Assembly: GCA_016215705.1 (NCBI GenBank)
Contig: JACRIR010000268.1
Location: 1-24,923, forward strand
Reading direction: 5' to 3'
DNA from: Candidatus Poribacteria bacterium
GTDB lineage: Bacteria > Abyssobacteria > SURF-5
Length of the DNA: 24,923 nt
In this document: positions 9,301 through 16,554 of the stretch, piece after piece
How the letters are laid out: each line of letters starts with the position of its first letter
How positions within the stretch are numbered: the stretch's first letter is position 1
Made by a program: the position numbers and the translations under genes
Notes under the pieces: model-generated
What the model saw: the letters and a program-made list of their open reading frames with translations, nothing else
What the model was told of the DNA's origin: nothing
The model's database searches: none

Positions 9301-9335
9301 TGCGTGAAATCGATAATCAGCCCGAACATCCGCAT
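6318..9335 (-). CDS. Membrane-anchored sensor histidine kinase with four PAS domains
   Basis: The protein is 1005 aa. A transmembrane helix (about 36-58), an extracytoplasmic sensor of ~160 residues that looks like a single Cache/dCache-type domain, and a second helix (219-243) are followed by four PAS(/PAC) units at roughly 270-390, 395-512, 520-636 and 645-762, each ending in a D-[IV]-T-[EH] PAC signature. The kinase core has the H-box VAHELNNPL (phosphoacceptor H786), N-box [10 protein letters not shown] (895-904), G1 DDGPGVP (930-936), F-box FDPFFTTK and G2 GTGLGMS (956-962), all intact. It has no receiver domain, and no response regulator gene is in the window, so its partner is elsewhere. 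The start is uncertain: ATG 9335 lacks a clear ribosome-binding site and a downstream TTG (at PLGNARRR) has GGAGAG nearby. Confidence 0.92.
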   Translation of the reverse strand: MRMFGLIIDFTQTRVGKTLNNGEHPLGNARRRSKTLKLVLALIVAVVTIAALGTAKFLDVTGRHALEQFSSRQMLLVEQTADIISVHAELRSAAGKGVDPSFISEKILKKLADNTGSEVLLLDENGIVVAEQSSPDLVGRHYGEYFSEEEAPGLRPVVERMISGAKGWDTYEKAVEKDGKAVREKMLIAYAPVNVSGSRWSLGLIAPRSAGSGYFVRNPFLIIALASSRVLALLITIGVFIMLNTRRIAAKREAERLRQEQMLMAQLEESEERYKTLVDNLLSSVLIFQDSRIRFANRRFYEVSGYTQEDILGEDFNVFSLIHEEDRAVSLDKVAGLMQGRPIEEPREIRFIKKSGEIMVGLTLSSLVHFEGRPAVETVVVDITHMKKMEQELSSTRKRLEYLLDNAPVMIFSLDDMGRFSYANQETLRATGYRYDDWIGKSFAPIVHPDDLAIAVAKFEEGRRGLSRRDYKVRIRNADGEARVLHILAGTIWNDEQFAGSLIIARDITEQQRLEQAVKEARDRLANIIENAGDAIITLDSKGCIVSWNKSAELMFGFAEPDTFRMPLQSTLASDASRLAELLDRVAKGETIRNVEFECKRREGTRFDALFTCSPIRDITGNVVGISCFAKDITERRRLEGRLQADKQFIDQLIENANALIGAANERGKTVIFNRRFEELTGFRKEELFGKDPLLLVPEESREIVRKQIGELRADRPLLNIEIPIVTKGGRVLTVMWNAASVNLPSGNAAVVVVGQDVTEQKRMQEELVQSKKLASIGELVSGVAHELNNPLTVVMGYSQLLTTEQKLSEKHHEMARKILDAAARSKRIVENLLAFARKKKLEKRETNINEILENTLSLREHTFTVNNIKVVRNYDEKLPPIYADGGQLQQVFLNLINNAFDAMHDSHQGGALEVRTCLLGRELMVEIIDDGPGVPEAIQEKIFDPFFTTKEVGKGTGLGMSLSYGIVKEHGGRIYLDKTHTDGAKFVVALPLTSAPSPAVVVRP

Positions 9336-9388
9336 CGAGGCGGGAGCGCCTTACATCCACACATGTACCCACCGACCGCAGCGCAAAC

Positions 9389-9417
9389 ATTATGCCATGC
9401 GTTTAACACATTGTCAA
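9389..9417 (-). promoter_or_regulatory. Sigma70-type promoter for the histidine kinase gene
   Basis: On the minus strand, TTGACA (9417-9412), a 17-nt spacer and CATAAT (9394-9389) match the sigma70 consensus in 11 of 12 positions. Transcription would begin near 9382, leaving about 47 nt of leader before the ATG at 9335. Confidence 0.65.
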
Positions 9418-9498
9418 ATCAATGCTTAGCAACAGGAATTGCCGACCGGGATGCCGCCGAAAAAGCAAAAACGCGAACAGCTATGTCCCCATTTGTAC

Positions 9499-9528
9499 TT
9501 GACACGTCTTAGCCAGATTCTCTATTAT
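9499..9528 (+). promoter_or_regulatory. Sigma70-type promoter for the SDR gene
   Basis: TTGACA (9499-9504), 18 nt, TATTAT (9523-9528). It points to the SDR gene, with a leader of about 110 nt that contains the palindromic repeat 9563-9605. It is divergent from the histidine kinase promoter, with the two -35 boxes about 80 bp apart. Confidence 0.6.
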
Positions 9529-9562
9529 TGGCTCAGGACAATGGATTACAGCGCGGGCGGAT

Positions 9563-9605
9563 GCTTATTCGGGGACACCATGCGGCATGGTGTCCCCGAA
9601 TAAGC
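9563..9605. repeat. REP-like palindrome (short subtype) in the SDR leader
   Basis: A 43-nt perfect palindrome whose arms begin GCTTATTCGGGGACACCATG, with a 3-nt centre (CGG). It shares its core with 3252-3290. It lies between the predicted promoter and the ribosome-binding site of the SDR gene, so the hairpin would be in the mRNA leader. Confidence 0.8.
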
Positions 9606-9646
9606 GCGGGTTTCCCGGGCAAACCTGAAAGAGAGGAGAGCATCTC

Positions 9647-10420
9647 ATGTTGAATTCACCTTTTAGCCTGCAAGACCGGGTTGCCATAGTCACGGGCGGA
9701 GGCACCGGCATAGGCAGGGCCATCTCGGAAACGCTGGCGCAGTCGGGCGCGCACGTAGTTATATGCAGTCGGAAGATGGAGCATCTCGAAGACGCCTCGA
9801 AGAAGATTCAGGCGATGGGGAGGCATTCTCTCGCCCTGGCGTGCGACGTCCGAAAGGAAGAAGATGTCAAGAACGTTGTGGAGCAGACGATCAGGAAGTT
9901 CGGAAAACTCGATATCCTCGTGAACAATGCCGGCGCCAGTTTCGTGTGTCCCATTGAAGACGTTAGCCTCAATGGCTGGAACGCCATCTTCGGCATAAAC
10001 GCGACCGGCACGTTCCTGTTCTCGAAGGCTGCTTGCCAGGAAATGAAGAAACAAAACAAGGGCGCCATTATCAATATAGCTTCAATCGCCGGCAGAGACG
10101 GCTCGCCCATGATGGCCCCGTACGGCGCCGCAAAAGCAGCCGTCATCAATTTCACCAAAGCGTTGGCGGTCGAGTTCTCGCAATACAACATCCGGGTCAA
10201 CTGCATCGCGCCCGGGCTTATCATCACAGAGGCGGTGCAAAAACAGATGGGAATCACGCCGGAATCGACAGCGGACCGATTCGTGAAGGTGCCTCTGAAA
10301 CGCTGGGGCAACCCGGAAGAAATCGGCTGGCCGGTGGTCTTTCTGGCATCTGACGCGTCGAGTTATATGACGGGCGAAACCATCTCAGTCGACGGCGGCC
10401 CGAGAGCATTCGAGGGGTAG
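9647..10420 (+). CDS. Short-chain dehydrogenase/reductase (SDR, FabG-like)
   Basis: The protein is 257 aa, classical SDR length. TGGGTGIG (16-23) binds the NAD(P) pyrophosphate, CDVRKEED gives the adenine-ring aspartate, NNAG is at 93-96, and the catalytic set is N118, S146, Y159 and K163 (YGAAK). The C-terminus has the usual YMTGETISVDGG. It reduces or oxidises a carbonyl/alcohol. FabG, 2,4-dienoyl-CoA reductase and polyol dehydrogenase all look alike at this level, so the substrate is open. AGAGGAG 8 nt upstream supports the ATG. It is a single gene on its own promoter, separated from the kinase by 311 nt and from the cupin-tailed gene by 315 nt. Confidence 0.9.
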   Translation: MLNSPFSLQDRVAIVTGGGTGIGRAISETLAQSGAHVVICSRKMEHLEDASKKIQAMGRHSLALACDVRKEEDVKNVVEQTIRKFGKLDILVNNAGASFVCPIEDVSLNGWNAIFGINATGTFLFSKAACQEMKKQNKGAIINIASIAGRDGSPMMAPYGAAKAAVINFTKALAVEFSQYNIRVNCIAPGLIITEAVQKQMGITPESTADRFVKVPLKRWGNPEEIGWPVVFLASDASSYMTGETISVDGGPRAFEG

Positions 10421-10457
10421 AGGACGGGAACCGGATTTCTCACGGTGAACGCGCCCG

Positions 10458-10488
10458 CCTTGCACCATCCGATCCGAATGGTGCAAGG
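10458..10488 (+). terminator. Strong hairpin after the SDR gene
   Basis: CCTTGCACCAT and ATGGTGCAAGG form a perfect 11-bp stem with a 9-nt loop, 38 nt after the SDR stop. No T-tract follows, so a Rho-independent terminator is not proven. A transcript-protecting hairpin or an operator is also possible. Confidence 0.4.
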
Positions 10489-10564
10489 CAACCGCCTGCC
10501 GCACACGGCGCGGGCTTCACCGCAACCTCGGTGTGATGCCGGCTCTCCCTGGTGCTTTCTTCTT

Positions 10565-10624
10565 TTTGCATATATTGTGCAAAGAACACGATGATGCGTA
10601 ACATACTGAAATTACACGTGTAAT
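10565..10624. promoter_or_regulatory. Palindromes upstream of the cupin-tailed gene
   Basis: Two inverted repeats lie in the AT-rich spacer: TTTGCA-7nt-TGCAAA (10565-10583) and the perfect 14-bp palindrome ATTACACGTGTAAT (10611-10624), 44 bp upstream of the -35 box. Both have the form of regulator-binding sites. No binder is identified. Confidence 0.4.
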
Positions 10625-10668
10625 GCGATGCATATACTATATAATTGCAAGTATATTGCTTTTTTTTC

Positions 10669-10697
10669 TTGACAAATCGAAAGTTCCATAATACAAT
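10669..10697 (+). promoter_or_regulatory. Sigma70-type promoter of the cupin-tailed gene
   Basis: TTGACA (10669-10674), 17 nt, TACAAT (10692-10697): 11 of 12 consensus positions at optimal spacing, preceded by a T-run. The start site would be near 10704, about 30 nt before the TTG start codon. Confidence 0.7.
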
Positions 10698-10735
10698 TAC
10701 GACTACTCACTGAAGTCAGAGATGGAGGTCTCTCT

Positions 10736-11587
10736 TTGGATACCACCAACAGTCAACTCAAGCCGGGTTTCATATGCAAGGTCTGGCGCGAGAATGTTGG
10801 GGGCAGGAAGGCCAAGCAGACCATCACTGATGTCGCCCAACGCCTGCTGGTATATGAAGACAGGCGTCTCACCGAGAAAGATGTCCGCCAGGCAGAACTT
10901 CGGCTCAAGCACTTTGAAAAAGGGTATCAGATAGATTCAGAGAAGAACGTTGTGGCCGCCGCCTACAACATAGAAACGAATATGATGCTTGAGCCGCCCT
11001 TGCATGTCCGTCTCCTCGCCCATCGCCGATGCGTCACAAAGGAAAGGCTTCTGGACGTCAGCAGACGATATCAACTGATCACCGCGACGACGACGGATAT
11101 ACAGGATAGGCTGAGCAAATTCGAAGTCGGATATCTGGACAATCCTCCCGGCCACATCGAAGATATTCACAAGGCCTATCGGTACGAGATGGAAACAACG
11201 GCCGAAACATTTGTGAAGATCGAAGAAACGGCCTTTGATATTCACCAAGAGGAAGGCTTATTTGCAAACAGCGACGTCCAGTATTTCAGTCACTCGGCCT
11301 TATCCGAAACATTGAGCGACTTCTCGGTCATGAAGGTGGTGTATGAGCCGGGAGCCGGCTCGGGCAACTACCATCGCTTCCACGGCGAGGAGATAGTCCT
11401 CAATCTCTCGTCCAACCCTGTCTTCTTCGAGTTCAAGGAAGACGAGAACCACCCTCACACGAAGCTGCAAGTCGATCCGGGAAAGGGCCTTTATTACTCG
11501 ACCGGGCGAAGTCATAGAAGCTGGGCTGAAAAACCGGCCTGGATTTGCGTTATCTCAAGAAAGGAAAGGCATAAGCTCGTAGAATAA
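10736..11587 (+). CDS. Protein of unknown function with duplicated module and cupin-like C-terminus
   Basis: The protein is 283 aa from a TTG start, chosen because GGAGG at 10724-10728 is 7 nt upstream and the frame begins there sensibly (MDTTNSQLKPGFICKVW). I do not recognise the family. Residues about 55-86 (ELRLKHFEKGYQIDSEKNVV...) and about 124-157 (DRLSKFEVGYLDNPPGHIED...) align as two copies of one module with R-L-x-x-F-E-x-G-Y in common. Residues 205-275 look like a single-stranded beta-helix cupin: GNYHRFHGEEIVL has H213, H216 and E218/E219 where metal ligands are expected, and H260 (TGRSHRSW) could be the last ligand. It stands alone on a strong promoter with palindromes upstream, which suggests a regulated gene. 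Sensor, enzyme or regulator cannot be distinguished. Confidence 0.75.
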   Translation: MDTTNSQLKPGFICKVWRENVGGRKAKQTITDVAQRLLVYEDRRLTEKDVRQAELRLKHFEKGYQIDSEKNVVAAAYNIETNMMLEPPLHVRLLAHRRCVTKERLLDVSRRYQLITATTTDIQDRLSKFEVGYLDNPPGHIEDIHKAYRYEMETTAETFVKIEETAFDIHQEEGLFANSDVQYFSHSALSETLSDFSVMKVVYEPGAGSGNYHRFHGEEIVLNLSSNPVFFEFKEDENHPHTKLQVDPGKGLYYSTGRSHRSWAEKPAWICVISRKERHKLVE

Positions 11588-11613
11588 GACGGCGGTTATC
11601 GTGCGGATTTGAT

Positions 11614-11647
11614 AAAAAAGGCGCCACATCCGCGAGGTTGTGGCGCC
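11614..11647 (-). terminator. Rho-independent-type hairpin, T-tract on the minus strand
   Basis: GGCGCCACA and TGTGGCGCC form a 9-bp GC-rich stem with a 10-nt loop. On the minus strand the stem is followed directly by TTTTTT. On the plus strand it sits 32 nt after the cupin-tailed gene without a T-run. It therefore looks like a terminator for leftward transcription, yet no gene is evident on that strand between 11650 and 11940. Confidence 0.5.
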
Positions 11648-11823
11648 GCATCCAAGCAAGAAATTCCTTGATGTGCCAGGCTGCCACCTTACATCGAAGG
11701 AATCACAACAGAATACTGTTGTCTTCTTGCCTTTCTCTTTCATTTTAAGTCACGCTGGAACATTTGTCAAACAGACGGTTGGCGCACGAACGCCTGGCCC
11801 CGGAGCCATCGGCCGCGCTTAGG

Positions 11824-11912
11824 CGTGGTTAATCGGGGAAGAAAAGAGCGAGCACATTACGGTCATTGCGAGCGGAGCGAAGCAATCTCGTCAAACCCTC
11901 AAACTGACAAAC
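11824..11912 (+). repeat. Dispersed direct repeat, copy 1 (CATTGCGAGCGGAGCGAAG type)
   Basis: CGTGGTTAAT, then GGAAGAAAA, then GTCATTGCGAGCGGAGCGAAG, CTCGTC and TCAAACTG-CAAAC follow in the same order as at 17729-17815. The two are roughly 80% alike by eye. Each precedes other features by a short gap and neither codes. Confidence 0.6.
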
Positions 11913-11940
11913 TTACGAACCCATTTTCCTGGGAGGTGAC

Positions 11941-14304
11941 ATGATAGAGATACGATTTCACGGCAGGGGTGGTCAGGGAGCCGTAATCGCGGCAAAGGTT
12001 TTGGCGGACGCCTTCTTTCGTGAAGGCAAACATGTGCAATCTTTCCCGGTCTTCGGCACGGAGAGACGGGGCGCTCCGATCGCGGCGTTCACCCGTGTCG
12101 CCGACGAGCACATACTGGTCAGATGCAACATTTACAAGCCCGATATAGTGGTCGTTCTCGATCCCCTCTTGCTGAACGAAACAGATGTCACCGCCGGCCT
12201 CAAGAGCGGCGGCGTGATCCTGCTCAATTGGCTCCTCGATGATGCTTCAATCCCCGATCTCGGCCCATATGATATTACCGTAGTCAACGCCACCGATATA
12301 GCCGTGCACAGGGGACTGGGCACAAGGATCAATCCGATCGTCAACACCTCAGTCCTGGGGGCCTTCGCGCGAGTGACAGGACTCGTGGGCATTGAATCCG
12401 TCGTCGAGTGCATCCGCGACGGAGTCCCCAAGGGAAAGGACAAGAATGCGGATGCGGCGCGCGAAGCGTATGAGCAGGCGCGGGTCGTACGAAGAGCGAC
12501 GGCCAAGAGCGCAAAGCCTCAGAAACCGCGCCCGGCGGCGGGAATAGTTTTCAGTCGGCGCTCCGAAATGCCCTTGGGCGACATTGCGAGGGGAGGAGTG
12601 TCGTGCGGTCCCACCGGAAGCTGGCGGCACATGCGGCCTCGTTACGAAAATAAGCTCTCGCCCTGCACGGCTGCCTGTCCTGCGGGCGAGAGCGTCGAGG
12701 CCTGGCTCAGGTCTGTCGAGGCGGGAGAATATGCAGAAGCCTGCCGGCTTATCAAATCCGTCAATCCGCTCCCCCGCGTATGCGGCAGGGTTTGTTTCCA
12801 TCCATGCGAGTCCAAATGCAATCGCGAAAAATTCGACATGCCGGTCGCGATCAATTCGCTTGAACGATTCGTGGCCGACCACGCGAAAGCGCTCGGTGGC
12901 GCTTCGCCACCCAAAGCCGTGGAGACCGGAAAGAGGGTCGGAATAATAGGCTCCGGGCCTGCCGGACTGTCATGCGCGTATCATCTGGCGCTTCGCGGAC
13001 ATTCGGTGACCATCTATGAGGCCGAAGGAAAACTCGGCGGCCTGCTCAGGTACGGCATCCCCGCGTATCGGTTGCCAAAGGACGTTCTCGACGAGGAGAT
13101 AGAGGACATCATCCGGCTGGGCATCGAGGTGCGCACAGGCGCGCGTATCGAAGACCTCAATGAGCTTCGCGGGCTTCATGACGTATTATTCGTGGCCACG
13201 GGCCTCGGAAAGGAAAACAGGCTCCACATTCCCGGTGAGGAAGGCAAAGGCGTCATGGGCGCGCTTAAACTGCTCAGACTGGTAAGCTGCGGCAGCCGGC
13301 CGGACGTGGGCGGGAAAGCGCTGATAGTCGGCGGAGGCAACGCCGCAGTCGACGCCGCGCGATCCGCCCTCAGGCTTGGCGCAAGGCCGACCATAATCTA
13401 CAGGCGCTCTCGCGAACAAATGCCGGCCTATGCCCCGGAGGTCGAGGAGGCTCAAAAAGAGGGCGTGAACATAATCTATCTCGCGCAGCCCGTGGAAATT
13501 GTCCGCAAGGACGGCCGTGTAATCGGCTGCGCTTGCGTGCGAAATCAGCTTGGTGAAGCCGACGACTCGGGCCGCGGCCGCCCGGCGCCTCTCGAGGGCT
13601 CGAACTTCTTTGTCGAGGCTGATTCCGTTATCGTTGCGGCGGGCGAACATCCCGACGATCAGCTCATAGATGCTTATTCGGGGACACCTTGCCGTCCCGC
13701 CAAGGCGGGATCCCCGAATAAGCTAACGCTCGATGACAACGGAGCATTCCGTATTCTTTCAGACGTCGTTTTCGCCGGCGGCGACCTGATCTCGGCCACG
13801 AGAACCGTCGCGCATGCCATAGGCTCCGGACGGCAGGCGGCGCTCCTGCTCGACAAAAGTCTCGGCCGCTCTTCGGGGACTGTCCCTATTTACGGGCCGC
13901 GTCTTCCAGGCCGTAGAATAGGGACTGTCCCCGACTCAGGAGAGAATCACGCCGAATCCCGCAACGGCGAGGCAGTCGGATTCGAGAATATCAACCTCGA
14001 TTATTTTCGCGCCGGCCCCCGCGTTCCAACGCCGATGCTGCCCATCCGCGAACGAGAAGGAAACTTTGTGGAAATCATCTCCGGCGTCGGGAGCGAAGCA
14101 GCCGCTCGGGAGGCCGGAAGGTGCTTCCACTGTGGCGCATGTATATCATGCGATAACTGCTACGTTTACTGCCCGGACCTTGCCATCAAGAAACTCCCTG
14201 ACGGCGCATACTCGATCGATTACGATTATTGCAAGGGCTGCGGACTGTGCGTGCACGAATGTCCGCGCAATGCCATGGCGATAGCAGAGGAAGCAAGCAG
14301 ATGA
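11941..14304 (+). CDS. 2-oxoacid:ferredoxin oxidoreductase gamma subunit fused to a GltD-like FAD/NAD(P) module and a ferredoxin (delta) tail
   Basis: The chain is 787 aa with three parts. Residues 1-183 are the gamma subunit (starting [19 protein letters not shown], with [12 protein letters not shown]). Residues ~235-640 resemble GltD/NfnB: Fe-S cysteines C242, C246, C281, C285, C289 and C293, FAD motif GSGPAG (337-342), NAD(P) motif GGGNAAVD (464-471), and VFAGGD (610-615). Residues ~690-787 are the delta-type ferredoxin with C728/731/734/737/740/744 and C764/767/770/774. The expected job is to pass electrons from keto acid oxidation to NAD(P), or back. Related unfused NAD(P)-oxidoreductase partners are known for 2-oxoglutarate:ferredoxin oxidoreductases. 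GGAGGTGA sits just before the ATG. Residues 578-595 and 645-665 are encoded by palindromic repeats, apparently tolerated insertions. Confidence 0.9.
13672..13723 (+). repeat. REP-like palindrome (middle subtype) inside the fused oxidoreductase gene
   Basis: A 52-nt element with arms GCTTATTCGGGG and CCCCGAATAAGC and an inner GTCCCGCC-AA-GGCGGGA hairpin. It is read in frame as [18 protein letters not shown] (residues 578-595), between the conserved [10 protein letters not shown] and the LTLDDNGAF segment. Its reverse complement recurs, nearly identical, at 16401-16454. Confidence 0.8.
13873..13934 (+). repeat. REP-like palindrome (long subtype) inside the fused oxidoreductase gene
   Basis: Arms TCGGGGACTGTCCCTATT and AATAGGGACTGTCCCCGA enclose TACGGGC...GCCGTAG. 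It is read in frame as [20 protein letters not shown] (residues 645-664). The same subtype occurs at 17855-17910 in a spacer. Confidence 0.8.
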
Positions 14305-15452
14305 AAAAAGTGATAATGGGCAACCACGCGGTGTCCCACGCCGTGAGACTCGCAAAAGTCGAGGTCATCTCGGCATACCCCATCACTCCCCAGACTCAGA
14401 TAGTGGAGGAGCTTTCGTATATGTGCGCGGAAGGTAAGTTGCGGGCGCGCTTCATAAAAGTCGAGTCCGAGCATTCCGCGATGGCCGCCTGTATCGGGGC
14501 GTCATCCGGGGGCAGCCGCGTTTTCACTGCCACCACGTCTCATGGGCTCGCCCTTATGCATGAGCTGCTGCACTGGGCCTCCGGCGCAAGGCTGCCGATT
14601 GTGATGGCCGAGCCCAATCGCGCCCTCTCGCCATGGAACATTTGGGCGGATCAGACGGACGCCCTGTCGCAGCGCGACACCGGATGGCTCCAGTTGTATT
14701 GCACTAGCAATCAGGAGATACTCGATTCGGTCCTCATCGCATACCGCCTCGCCGAGAGCCTGCTGCTGCCCGTCATGGTTGCTTACGACGCATTTGTTCT
14801 CTCGCACACCTACGAAGCAGTCGACATCCCGGAACAGGAGACGGTGAACGAGTTTCTGCCGAAATACGAGCCTGAGTTGAAAATGGACCTCGACAATCCG
14901 ATGGCGTTCGGCTCATTTGTGACACCCGAGTATTATATGGAAATGAAGTGGCAGACAGAGGAGGCAATCGAGCGGGCGCACAGGCTCTTGCCGGAAATCT
15001 GGGCCGATTTCAATAAGATATTCGGCAGGGGCTATAGCGCAGTGGAAGGCTACCGCTGCCAGGACGCCGAATTGATCCTGCTGACCTCCGGCTCGATTTC
15101 CAGTTCCGCGCGAGTTGTCATAGATAAGCTGCGCGGCGGCGGCAAGCGAGTCGGCCTGCTGAACATTCGTCTGTTCCGTCCCTTCCCCGTACAGGAAATT
15201 CACAGCGCGCTCCGGGGCTGCAAGAAGGTCGCCGTGCTTGACCGAAATATCTCCCTCGGGACGGGAGGTATTTTCGCCCAGGAACTGAAGGCGGCGCTTT
15301 ACGGCAAAGACGGGAGTCCACAGGTATTCGGCTTTGTCGCCGGGCTCGGCGGACGCGATATCACGCTGGAGACCATCGAGGAAGTCATAGCCGCAACCGA
15401 CAGGCTGAAAACGCCCGCGCGCGACATCGAATGGATAGGACTAAAGCCATGA
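14301..15452 (+). CDS. 2-oxoacid:ferredoxin oxidoreductase alpha subunit
   Basis: The protein is 383 aa and begins [20 protein letters not shown] then EVISAYPITPQTQIVEEL, the alpha-subunit signature (GNxAVA...AYPITPQT). ESEHSAMAACIGAS and TATTSHGLALMHE (TPP pyrimidine-side domain) follow, with a transketolase C-terminal-like domain at ~255-383 (LILLTSGS...GLLNIRLFRPFP). With the beta subunit it forms the TPP active site that decarboxylates a 2-oxoacid to acyl-CoA. The start is at 14301, overlapping the previous stop as ATGA, with GAGGAAG upstream. The open frame extends to 14229, but that would overlap the ferredoxin coding region. The tight overlap implies translational coupling with both neighbours. 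Confidence 0.93.
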   Translation: MKKVIMGNHAVSHAVRLAKVEVISAYPITPQTQIVEELSYMCAEGKLRARFIKVESEHSAMAACIGASSGGSRVFTATTSHGLALMHELLHWASGARLPIVMAEPNRALSPWNIWADQTDALSQRDTGWLQLYCTSNQEILDSVLIAYRLAESLLLPVMVAYDAFVLSHTYEAVDIPEQETVNEFLPKYEPELKMDLDNPMAFGSFVTPEYYMEMKWQTEEAIERAHRLLPEIWADFNKIFGRGYSAVEGYRCQDAELILLTSGSISSSARVVIDKLRGGGKRVGLLNIRLFRPFPVQEIHSALRGCKKVAVLDRNISLGTGGIFAQELKAALYGKDGSPQVFGFVAGLGGRDITLETIEEVIAATDRLKTPARDIEWIGLKP

Positions 15453-16333
15453 ATCTTGAAAAGACAAATGAAGAGGAATTGATGTGCTCGGGCCATGTCG
15501 CCTGCCAGGGATGCGGCGGCGCCCTGGCGATGCGCCATGCCTTGCAGGGCTTCGGTGCGAAAACGATGGTGGTCATACCGGCCTGCTGCTGGACAATAAT
15601 CGCCGGAGCGTTCCCGTGCTCCATCTTGAAGACGCCCGTTCTTCACACGGCCTTCGCCGGCGCCGGGGCGACGGCGGCGGGACTCAGGGCTTCGCTGGAT
15701 ATGCGGGGCAGGGAGGATATCAACGTGCTTGTGTGGGCGGGCGACGGAGGCACCTTCGACATAGGCCTGCAATCGCTTTCGGGCGCAGTCGAACGCAACG
15801 AGAATGTCACCTTCGCCTGCTACGACAACGAGGCCTACATGAACACCGGAGTGCAGCGAAGTTCGGCCACGCCTCTGGGCGCGTGGACGATGACGACGCC
15901 GGAGGGGTTTCCGAAGGAGAATCCCAAGAAGAATATCGTGCAGATAATGGCCGCGCACAAGATTCCCTATGCCGCTACGGCGTCCGTCGGGTTTCTGGAT
16001 GACCTGAGGGCGAAGTTCGAGAAGGCCGGCAAGATCAAGGGCTCCAAGCTCATTCACATACTCGCGCCGTGTCCGCCGGGCTGGAAGCACTCATCCGATC
16101 TGACGGCGAGGCTTGCGAGGCTGGCGGTCCACTGCAAGGCGTTTCCGGTGTACGAGGTGTTCGATGGAGAAAAACACGTGATCAATATCGAGCCCGATGG
16201 CAAGCCGGTGAAACAGTATCTCTCGATGCAGGGGCGTTTCTCTCATCTCACAGATCAACAAATAGCCGATATCCAGACGCGCGTCGACCACGATTGGGAA
16301 CAGTTGCGTCAAAAAACAGTTCGGAGCGCCTGA
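15449..16333 (+). CDS. 2-oxoacid:ferredoxin oxidoreductase beta subunit
   Basis: The protein is 294 aa. GHVACQGCGGALAMRHAL supplies C19 and C22. With C46/C47 and C208 (LAPCPPGW) these are the expected ligands of the beta-subunit 4Fe-4S cluster. The TPP/Mg motif is GDGGTFDIG (98-106) with N127 in YDNEAYMNTGVQRS (125-138). It completes the gamma/NAD(P)/delta-alpha-beta complex. The start at 15449 overlaps the alpha stop (ATGA). The subtype is not certain: pyruvate, 2-ketoisovalerate or aryl-pyruvate enzymes share these motifs. The following branched-chain aminotransferase tilts the guess towards branched-chain keto acids. Confidence 0.93.
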   Translation: MNLEKTNEEELMCSGHVACQGCGGALAMRHALQGFGAKTMVVIPACCWTIIAGAFPCSILKTPVLHTAFAGAGATAAGLRASLDMRGREDINVLVWAGDGGTFDIGLQSLSGAVERNENVTFACYDNEAYMNTGVQRSSATPLGAWTMTTPEGFPKENPKKNIVQIMAAHKIPYAATASVGFLDDLRAKFEKAGKIKGSKLIHILAPCPPGWKHSSDLTARLARLAVHCKAFPVYEVFDGEKHVINIEPDGKPVKQYLSMQGRFSHLTDQQIADIQTRVDHDWEQLRQKTVRSA

Positions 16334-16372
16334 CCACGCCGGATGTAGTTAGTAGCGGCAGAAACGCGCCAC

Positions 16373-16398
16373 AATTCAGGGACATGATACTTCATCGT
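16373..16398 (+). repeat. Half copy of the REP-like palindrome
   Basis: AATTCAGGGACATGATACTT followed by CATCGT resembles the left part of the element at 24428-24470 (AATCGGGGACATGATGCCCC, CATCGT). Its right arm is missing, and another element of the same family starts 3 nt later at 16401. Confidence 0.45.
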
Positions 16399-16400
16399 CA

Positions 16401-16454
16401 GCTAATTCGGGGATCCCGCCTCAGGCGGGACCGCAAGGTGTCCCCCGAATTAGC
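16401..16454 (-). repeat. REP-like palindrome (middle subtype), inverted copy
   Basis: Arms GCTAATTCGGGG and CCCCGAATTAGC surround ATCCCGCCTCAGGCGGGA. The reverse complement matches the in-gene element at 13672-13723 almost base for base. It lies in the 221-nt spacer between the beta subunit and the aminotransferase. Confidence 0.8.
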
Positions 16455-16485
16455 GGAAGAAATGCAAAGGCTCTTTGCTGTTTAA

Positions 16486-16530
16486 CCATGAACCATAAAC
16501 CATGAACCATGAACCATGAACCATGAACCA
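16486..16530 (+). repeat. Heptanucleotide tandem repeat (CCATGAA)x6
   Basis: Six consecutive 7-bp units, five CCATGAA and one CCATAAA (16493-16499), plus a trailing CCA. Most units carry an ATG, and because 7 is not a multiple of 3 the ATGs cycle through the reading frames. The ATG at 16516 is in frame with the aminotransferase gene. Confidence 0.9.
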
Positions 16531-16554
16531 CTTTCTTCGGAGGAGCGAGCAATT

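Larger units (their letters stand above)
11588..11940. other. Spacer before the oxidoreductase operon
   Basis: It contains the hairpin at 11614-11647, an ACAACAG-TATT-CTGTTGT-type inverted repeat near 11706-11723, and the direct repeat at 11824-11912. Short open frames here lack ribosome-binding sites. No obvious sigma70 promoter for the operon could be picked out. Confidence 0.45.

Noticed and set aside
11555-11743. 62-codon minus-strand frame across the hairpin at 11614-11647
   Set aside because: It ends inside the opposite-strand cupin-tailed gene and runs through the terminator-like stem. No family pattern is visible.
14229-14300. Upstream start for the alpha subunit
   Set aside because: It would overlap the second 4Fe-4S motif of the ferredoxin tail. 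The ATGA overlap at 14301 with a ribosome-binding site fits the operon.
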